Assembly: GCF_024139115.2 (NCBI RefSeq)
Contig: NC_085141.1
Location: 402,717,612 to 402,781,611 of the forward strand
Source of the DNA: Armigeres subalbatus
Lineage: Eukaryota > Arthropoda > Insecta > Diptera > Culicidae
DNA: 64,000 bases
Direction of reading: 5' to 3'
Shown here one piece after another: positions 57,001 to 64,000 of this stretch (positions are counted from its first letter, which is position 1; every line of letters starts with the position of its first letter). Both the position numbers and the translations under genes were made by a program. The notes below the pieces were generated by a model, which was not told the origin of the DNA, made no database searches, and saw only the letters and a program-made list of their open reading frames with translations.

Positions 57001-59449
57001 TCACAGTGCCGCAACAAACAAAATTCAGTTAAACATTTTACTTTTGTATCCTATGAGATTTTGGGTTCAATCAGAAGCTATAAGCAACATATCCGAGTTC
57101 CACTCATCTTCGCATAATGATCCGACCCACAGCTATATGCAATCCAAAAAGGCATCGCAATTGGGCGGCGTTAAAATAGAACTGAAAGAAAAAGACCCCC
57201 GGATGAAGCGGACGTTAAAGATTTCATTTTCTCCGAGGCACTTTTGTGACTTCTCAGAAGCTGTACAGAAGATCGCTGGGCGTGATGGGAGGATCAAAAA
57301 AAGAGAAATGGCCCTTCGATAGAATCGTGCCACTTTGGGCGACAAAATATAGAATTGTGTTTATCTTTTCCTTCCGGCGAGGATGACAAAATTGTCATAT
57401 CGTCGCCAAAAAAGCAGCTTGCTTTTTTGGCAGTGGTGCTAGAGATTACAAAACACGAGGGATGTGCAAGTCGAACAAAATGGTTTATTTGAAATGAATG
57501 AAGTGAATAAATATGTACCAGAATGGTTTTATGGTATGTGAATACTATAAATACATTTTTATGTTTCTTCCATTGAGTATATCAAATTCTATCGATACTC
57601 GCCTTGTGCAATGTTCTCACAAAACTAGTGAACAAAATGTAGATTCCTAAACTTGTAAAACAATCTCATTTTCCATCACTCTACCCTGCGGCATCATGCT
57701 CGATTGATACAATGGTTTGATGTTTTGGGACAAACGAATGTCGCCACCCTGACTCATCGCAAGCGCCTTGCTGCTCGTTGATGATGGACACAAAATTTGG
57801 CATCTTGAGGTTGAATAAACGCTTTTATGGGACCGACGATGATGGAGGGAATTGTGAGAAAGAGACTAACGGACGGAAGGAAAAACTTTTTTTTATCAAT
57901 CTGACCTACCACAACGGAGCTGTGCGATGGTAAGGATAGTAAGGCCAAGGCAAATGTACGATGATGATGGTAACATCCTTAATTGGGTTAAGGATTGGGC
58001 TTTGTGCATGCCCTTACGGAATTCTATGGATAGATTTTCTTCTGGGGTTTCCATTTCCGAGACACTGCAGTGATGACTCTGTCTATCGTGCCGTTTTCGA
58101 AGCGGAAGATAATGCTATTTCAGTCGGAAGTGGCAATGCCTTTGTGCGATTGCTTATTCCGCTGTAAATGATGTGCACAGTCACTGCTGCATCTGTAGCA
58201 TGTTCAATCCAACAGGAAAATTTAACTGCGGCCCACGTTTCCGACGCAAATGAAATTAGTTTTGATTGACTAGATTTTCAATCGCAACGTGGTCAAGTCG
58301 GAACTGCGTCATCCAGTGTATTGCATTTTGTGCCCAACGGCACCCTGGTTCGCCCATTATGTCATTCTCAAATATTTGAAACAGGAAAATACAGTAAGTG
58401 AGGAAATATATTGCAAAAAAATAAACAAAATGTGTTGTTTTTTTTAATCCTTTGTTTATATTAATATAATTCTTTTTTGCTATCATCACATCTTAGAACG
58501 CTTGCTAAATTGTTAACAGAAATGTTTCCATACAACATAACAATTAAAACATCGAATACATATGTGGGCTAGTTTTTGAATTTCAAAAAACTGAATATTT
58601 TCAAAACACATATTGTACCTCTATTTCACAATCGGCCAGTTGATTCCTGTCGGAGAGTTGCACCCGTTAATGTGCAAATGAATCAAATAAAAGCCGGAAA
58701 TGACCACTGATTGCTGTTTTGCTGGCAATGATGGTTACCTCCATGTCTGGTAATTGCTTTCGCGAAATTGAAAGCATCCTACCTTCACTGTGCGTGACGT
58801 TAGCTTCCATACACAACTGATTTATTCTCAAACCTCAGGCTCAATCAACATGATTAGAATGCAGCGTGACCATTCCGCTTATGTCGCAGTTTGGGCGCGC
58901 AACCGGGGAGGTGATGATGAGGCTTTCAGTGAATCCCTGCTCACATTCGCAGGTCATTTGGAAATCATAAACACGCGTGCAGCATCTGGTACAGGATCAC
59001 ACCTGAATCGAGCAGGGTTTTCCACGAAAGTGCATCATCATTAGGATTTCTGTTATTGCTGAAAATTTACGCCAATCTTGGTGTTCGTAGACGTGAGATG
59101 AATTGTATCAGTATTCTGTTAACCCATGAGTGTATATCTACAATATTCATGAAACAGTAATTTACTGAAAAAAACTTGTTTCATATGCAGCAACAGTGCG
59201 TTCTACCCTGCATTATACAGTTAAACATTTGTATGTTACTCATAAATACGTTAGGTGTTGACGATGAAGTATAGAATTTGGCAACCTTGTCTGATGATAT
59301 GAACTTGAAATAGAATAATGCCATGTAATTTAAAGATTTCGGTAATAGTTACCATATTATGGTTGGAAATGAATTCAAAACTGAACTAATTATTGTAAAA
59401 ATATTGAGTGAAAAAATATAAATGAAAAGAATTAGAAAACCATTTCCAT
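57001..59449. other. Unclassified DNA, no gene seen
   Basis: Short frames only (92 codons at 57044-57322 is the longest); no domain, no recognised repeat. Host-like composition between 57700 and 58200. Confidence 0.5.
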
Positions 59450-59892
59450 TCGATTAAATGTTCCTTCGACTAAACGTCCTTTCGACGAAATTGCAATTAG
59501 ACTAAACGTCAATCAACGAAGCTGACTATGTATTTGAAATCAACTATTTCTGTGGGTTTTCAATTTTTATGTAGTCCACCAGAGTCTTTAGAAGTTTCCG
59601 GTCAGCTCAGGTGCTTCCGTATTCGTTTCTTTCCCTGTTGATTGAACTTCCTCGCGTTCATTGAATTCCTCTAATCAGTTCATCTATCTATCTTGTGAAT
59701 TATTTATTTAAATTTAACCAAAAATCCATTGACAAATTATCTATTTTACTAAATTATTTTTTACCAACTGAAATTCACTTTCAACATTAGATATTCCCAT
59801 TCAACCAAATGTCTATTCGACCAAATGTTCCTTCGACCGATTATCCTTTCGACGCAATGTCATTCGACTAAGCGTCATTCGACGAAATGTAC
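59450..59892. repeat. Two short arrays of TTCGAC-type minisatellite
   Basis: 59450-59525 and 59790-59892 hold units such as CCTTCGACTAAACGTCC and TATTCGACCAAATGTTC, 15-17 bp. The 260 bp between are unclassified. The core matches 1-694. Confidence 0.75.
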
Positions 59893-60004
59893 TAAACCTC
59901 CCCTCCCCCTCTATCGCACTTTTATGCATACGTAGTATATGTATGCACTGTCACAAAATCTTAGACCCCCCCTAAAACCTGTGACGTCATTATTGAACGA
60001 CCCC
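59893..60004. mobile_element. Truncated GGGGCC-family MITE
   Basis: The right end is the complement of GGGGTCGTTCAATAATGACG, close to 9116-9473; TGCACTGTCACAAAATCTTA and C-rich runs are shared. The left end is missing. Confidence 0.65.
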
Positions 60005-61293
60005 ACAGCCCACTGTCAAATTCCCCCATATATTGGTTAAGGCTCTATAAACCGTAATCAATTTGATGATGAAGATGATTTTGTTCTCATTCGCACTAAT
60101 ACTAACGCAATTTTAGCCAAAATTCAATATTTCACTGCTATTCACCAACTTACCTCTGTCAACGTATATTCATAGTATTTTTATATGAATTTTTCACTCA
60201 CCTAGCAAATTAATTATTAATTATTTGACTGAAAAGCGCTTAAAACTGCTTTTTTCCTAAACAAATTTTCGTATACTAATTGTACACACCAACTCCGAAC
60301 GATCGAAACACACCCATACACTTATTTTGAACATGCACTCAGTTTTTCACTTGTTCTTTTCTCGCCGTTTTCTTGATTTTATCATAACTAAACATAATTC
60401 ACTACCTAACTTTCACTTTTGTCTTTGATGTTGAACACCAATTTCTTCACTTCATGTCGAAAAACCAACGAAAACTGCTTTAAAAAATTTGAAGTGAGAG
60501 ACAAATTTGACGGCCGTATTGTGAATGTTGTAAAATTCGGAACACCCAAATTCACTACCGCATTAGGTGAAATAGTGCGCACAAAATCTCGGCAAAGCAA
60601 CTTAGAAATATCAAAACAATACATCGAATATGCTAGTCGACACGCAAACAACTTTATGCATATACAAGAAAAGAATCATCATTTCATCGTTGCCAGATTT
60701 ATTTAATCAAATAATTATTGCGATTTGTCGAATTAATCAAATCAACCAGAAAAAAAGAAAAGATTATGCAAGCTTCTGTTGGCAGGGTGGAGAATGGTTG
60801 ACATTAATTTAACCGAACCATTCATCCTACCATGCAGTCAAAAATAAAACAAAACTACGGCAGCCGAGCAGCCTTGACCAAGCAGACGACAGCGCATACT
60901 TTTACTATTTTCTCCCCCCACAATCAATGTTTTCGTAGAATAATTTCTCAACGTATAATCGGTTTTGGTGGCAAATATACATTTCATTATATCTTACTCA
61001 TTTTACAGATTAGAACTAATAAATCAGTATCTGTGGCTAGCACTCTTTCAAGGCTGTGTGCCACAGCCTAATTCAACTCGATTCTGTTCTATTTGCACTG
61101 CGCACAAGAAAGTGTGGATGGATGGCACGAGACTCACGCAGCAGCAAACAAACAGTCTGCGGATGAAGAATAAAAAGACTTAATTTCGTCATACATTAAT
61201 ATGGGAAACTGTCTCAGTGTGCTCGGTGCACGAAATTTTAAGGGATAAAATGTAAATATTCGGAGAATCAAAGTGTTTTACTGTACTTTACCC
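60005..61293. other. Unclassified DNA, no gene seen
   Basis: A 95-codon plus-strand frame (60419-60706) is mirrored by an 81-codon minus-strand frame; neither has a known domain. Confidence 0.5.
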
Positions 61294-61436
61294 CAGAGTG
61301 TATGTAATTAAGAGTGGCGACACTGTAAGAATTGGAACAAAATTCATCTGTCATTCCCATACAAAATCGTGTTCCAAACGAGCAGGAGACTTGTCAAATG
61401 CGGCACATGTCGCCACTCTTAATTACATACACTCTG
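61294..61436. mobile_element. 143-bp hAT MITE with 29-bp perfect ends
   Basis: Ends begin CAGAGTGTATGTAATTAAG and match as exact complements over 29 bp. CTTTACCC (61286-61293) and CTTTCCCC (61437-61444) are an 8-bp duplication with one change. Confidence 0.87.
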
Positions 61437-61699
61437 CTTTCCCCAACACTTGTATGTTGAAAACCCAGTGGTGTATGAAGAATTTTAAAATAAGTTTCCA
61501 TATAAAAAATATTTCATAAATGCTCAAAAGTAAACATTTGGTTGCATCTGGCAACATTATGTAGCAGCTGACAAGCTTTTACCACCCCATTTCCACCCAC
61601 CTCAAATTTTCGTCACTTTTTCGTACAAGTTGCCTCACCAATACTAACAAGCAATAACGTCATTAATTTTCAAAACAGAGTTATGGAGCCTTGAGCCTT

Positions 61700-61765
61700 A
61701 AGTGCCACAACTCACAATGACCTGTGGAGGCGTCGTTAAGCTCTTGAACGGATTCCTTGCTGTTC
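61700..61765 (-). mobile_element. Possible RTE 5' UTR fragment
   Basis: CCACAACTCACAATGACCTG and GTCGTTAAGCTCTTGAACGG align with 44605-44665 at the 5' end of the RTE copy. Short and diverged. Confidence 0.4.
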
Positions 61766-62043
61766 TTGTAGTTCATCACAAGCGCAATCACACCATCTTG
61801 CATCACAAATGTTAACTAATGCCTGAAAACGATAGCAAAGGGGTGCGATTATTGACACTTTTACAACGTTTGACTATATGTATTACATTTTTCAATATTT
61901 TATTTTCATTTTCAGATATCAGACAGAATAGGGTTTGATGATGATTTCTAGAATATTATTTAAATTCCATACTGCACATCGCATCATTTTGCTGAGCAGA
62001 ATCCACACAGAATCTATTTTTAGATTTCCATTACCATTATTGT

Positions 62044-62460
62044 TAAGCATATGCGGTATTTTGAAAAATTTCGTTTCAGGTGGTTCGAAACGAAATTCCG
62101 CGGAATTTCGTGGAACTTTAGCATGGCGAAATCGCATTTCTTGATTTCGTTTCGTTTCGTAAAATTACAAAAATTTCGCTAGCTTCTAGCGACATTAAAC
62201 GGAATTCCGCGGAATTTCGAAACAAATTTAAACTTAAACCATTCTTCATATTATCAAAAATTTTGGATGCGCCGCTGAACAAAATCGTTAAATTGTTTTT
62301 AAAACTTTAGGTTATACATTTTTTTTTCTAATAATGCTTACTACATAACCCTATTCTTAGTCGACAAATACGTATGTAGTTTTCTTCTATGAAACGTCTT
62401 CAGTGTTTCCAAGTTTCAAATTTATATTTAGTGATATTTTTTACTATTTGTACAATATGA
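62044..62460 (+). mobile_element. hAT-like element copy 3, left part
   Basis: TAAGCATATGCGGTATTTTG, TTCCGCGGAATTTCG and GCGCCGCTGAACAAAAT follow copy 1 closely; then ATGCTTACTACATAACCC and TCTTCAGTGTTT match copy 1 at 32425-32500, the far side of its LINE. It shows the LINE-free state. No right terminus was found. Confidence 0.75.
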
Positions 62461-62462
62461 AT

Positions 62463-62690
62463 GCGGAATCTATCGTGTTGCTGCTGGTCATGGGACGGCA
62501 GCTAGTCCGGGAGAACGCGAAGTGAACAAAAAAACTACCTCGCGTAGCAGAAATTTGTTTACCAGTGTACAATCGATCTTGTAGATGCTGATCACGCCAG
62601 CTAGTGTGGGAGAACGCGAAGTGATAAAACTAATGTCTGCATCGAAGAGCACAGAATTATTTAGTGCGGAATCTATCGTATTGTAGAAGC
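62463..62690. repeat. Imperfect direct repeats of about 100-210 bp
   Basis: GCGGAATCTATCGT at 62463 and 62671, and AGCTAGT-GGGAGAACGCGAAGTGA at about 62502 and 62599. Function unknown. Confidence 0.65.
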
Positions 62691-63050
62691 TTAATAAACG
62701 AAGCACATCGAATTGTGTTGGATTGATTTCAAACACAGTTTTCGTCTTCTTGTTTTCAAAATTAGTTTACAATAAATATTTAGTCGCTTACCAAGGGGCT
62801 TCACATGAATTCCTTTTTCTACTAACCAACGATTCTTTTCCCGTAGCGCTCACGGAGATGCAGAGCATTCCTCGGTCTTTTATAACAGCGATTCTCAACC
62901 TGGTGTACATGTACCGCTGGGGGTACTTCCGCCGGGCCCAGGGGTACCTCGGACGAAATGCTTAATGGCGAATGAATTACAATTTTAATCCAAACTTATT
63001 GATAAAGCTTTGTATTTTTTTTATTTCTTAACTTTGTTTTGTACATAATA

Positions 63051-63173
63051 GGGTAAAGGATGTATTTTGGACCACCCTTACGGGGCTCTTTTTTTGAACC
63101 ACCAAGAGGCATTTGCTCCAGTGGTCCAAAATATGAGGCTTCGAACTGTTGGTCCAAAATACCTCCCTTACCC
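63051..63173. mobile_element. 123-bp TA-MITE, GGGTAAAGG ends
   Basis: GGGTAAAGGATGTATTTTGG at the left and the complement of GGGTAAGGGAGGTATTTTGG at the right, TA on both sides; TGGTCCAAAATA occurs inverted within. Confidence 0.85.
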
Positions 63174-63379
63174 TATGCATGGCGATCAGTAAATCATGGC
63201 CCTTAGAATCCTGTCCTCCACAACCAGTACAATGGATGAAGAGATGTGGGACAAAAGATCAAAAGGGCAAAACTTCGAATGAACAAATTTTAAAAATCTT
63301 CTATGCAATCTTCCGGGTCAAAACATAATGTTGAATAATATGTTAATAATATGATTCTTAACTAAAATCTAGAGTCTAC

Positions 63380-64000
63380 AGATTCGAAAGCCTCCATTTG
63401 AAGAACATGAAGACTTTTTCCCGAAAAGCTCAGTTGCTCAGTTGCAAGAGAATAGGAAGCATACTTCTACGCTTCTCGGAATCCTCCATCCAAGAAGCTC
63501 GAAGTCTCCTTTCAAGTGACTCGGAAGCATCATTTCAAGAGGTTCGAACACTTTCTTTTAAGAGGCCTGGAAGCCAAGCTGTTTTTCTATAAATTTACTT
63601 TTTTTTTGCTTCTTTTAAAAGCCTCGGATCTTTTCAAGGCTTTTTGAACAGGCTCGACAGTCTAATTTTAAAAATCTCGGAAGCCTACAAAGAGGGTTGG
63701 AATCCTCCTTTCTAGAGGCCCGGAAATCTTCTTTTAGGCTTTCTTCTTCAAACTCTTTTTTCTTTTCTCCTTCTTTTAAAAGGTTCAGAAGTCTCTTTTC
63801 AAAAGGTTCGGAAGGCCTCTTTCAAGAGCCTCGAAGCCCTCCCGAAAGCCTCGGAAGGCTCCCTTCAAGAGGCTCGAAAGCCTCCTTTCAAGAGGCTCGG
63901 AAGCCTTCTTTCAAGAGGCTCGGAAGCCTCCTTTCAAGAGGCTCGGAAGCCTCCTTCCAAGAGGCTCGGAAGCTTCCTTTCAAGAGGCTCGGAAGCCTCC
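63380..64000. repeat. 23-bp minisatellite, inverted copy
   Basis: Units CTCGGAAGCCTCCTTTCAAG+AGG; the last six (from about 63850) are nearly identical while those before 63800 are diverged, so homogenisation is strongest toward the window edge. The array continues beyond 64000. Confidence 0.9.

Larger units (their letters stand above)
62886..64000 (+). mobile_element. hAT-like element with 23-bp minisatellite (copy 2, runs off window)
   Basis: Starts CAGCGATTCTCAACCTGG and matches 19476-19170 in inverted orientation over several hundred bp, then enters the minisatellite. A MITE is nested at 63051-63173. Confidence 0.7.

Noticed and set aside
60406..60706. 95-codon plus and 81-codon minus overlapping frames as a gene
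   Set aside because: Mirror-open AT-rich sequence with no domain on either strand.

Overview
The window is eukaryotic, AT-rich, repeat-dominated DNA, almost certainly from an Aedes mosquito. The best organism marker is a split Feilai-type SINE (26291-26960). It is supported by three BEL/Pao retrotransposons of the kind abundant in mosquitoes (one with a PHD-finger/coiled-coil gag), RTE, I-clade and Jockey/CR1-like LINEs, Helitrons, and many foldback MITEs. I could not support any intact host protein gene, tRNA, rRNA or CRISPR. Nearly all long open frames are transposon remnants or low-complexity artefacts; the one long clean coding frame is a LINE reverse transcriptase (30215-31882).

Layout. 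1-694 is a 17-bp minisatellite. 695-7132 is mostly unclassified single-copy-looking DNA with two MITEs. 7133-13384 is a BEL/Pao element with both LTRs but no integrase; it is interrupted by a retroposon with 25-bp target duplications, a MITE and an unidentified insert. 13399-18361 holds a foldback element, an I-clade LINE end and a second BEL element, the last two on the minus strand. 18361-19476 is the end of a hAT-like element carrying a 23-bp minisatellite; the same element recurs inverted at 62886-64000. 19477-23106 is the most host-like stretch and has one possible micro-exon.

23107-28160 holds an RTE copy with an inverted 5' end (twin priming), MITEs, a 399-bp hAT foldback and the Feilai SINE. 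28162-35650 is a five-level nest: BEL gag, then a TA-flanked MITE, then a hAT-like element, then a LINE, then a foldback. 35651-42139 is unclassified DNA with MITEs. 42195-44669 is a longer RTE copy, itself inside a MITE-like palindrome and carrying another MITE. 44907-45154 is a Helitron and 45259-45971 a second long-TSD retroposon with a tRNA-like promoter. 46145-47833 is a 1.4-kb polypurine tract bounded by inverted minisatellites.

48064-52642 is a 4.6-kb hAT-like element with a perfect 8-bp target duplication; it contains a Helitron, MITEs and a tRNA-like SINE head. 55199-56760 is a LINE copy with ORF1 but no reverse transcriptase, a poly(A) tail and a 17-bp duplication. The remainder is unclassified DNA with MITEs. 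Nothing here reads as a multi-gene host pathway. The biology is the history of transposition: several insertions can be ordered by nesting and proved by target-site duplications.
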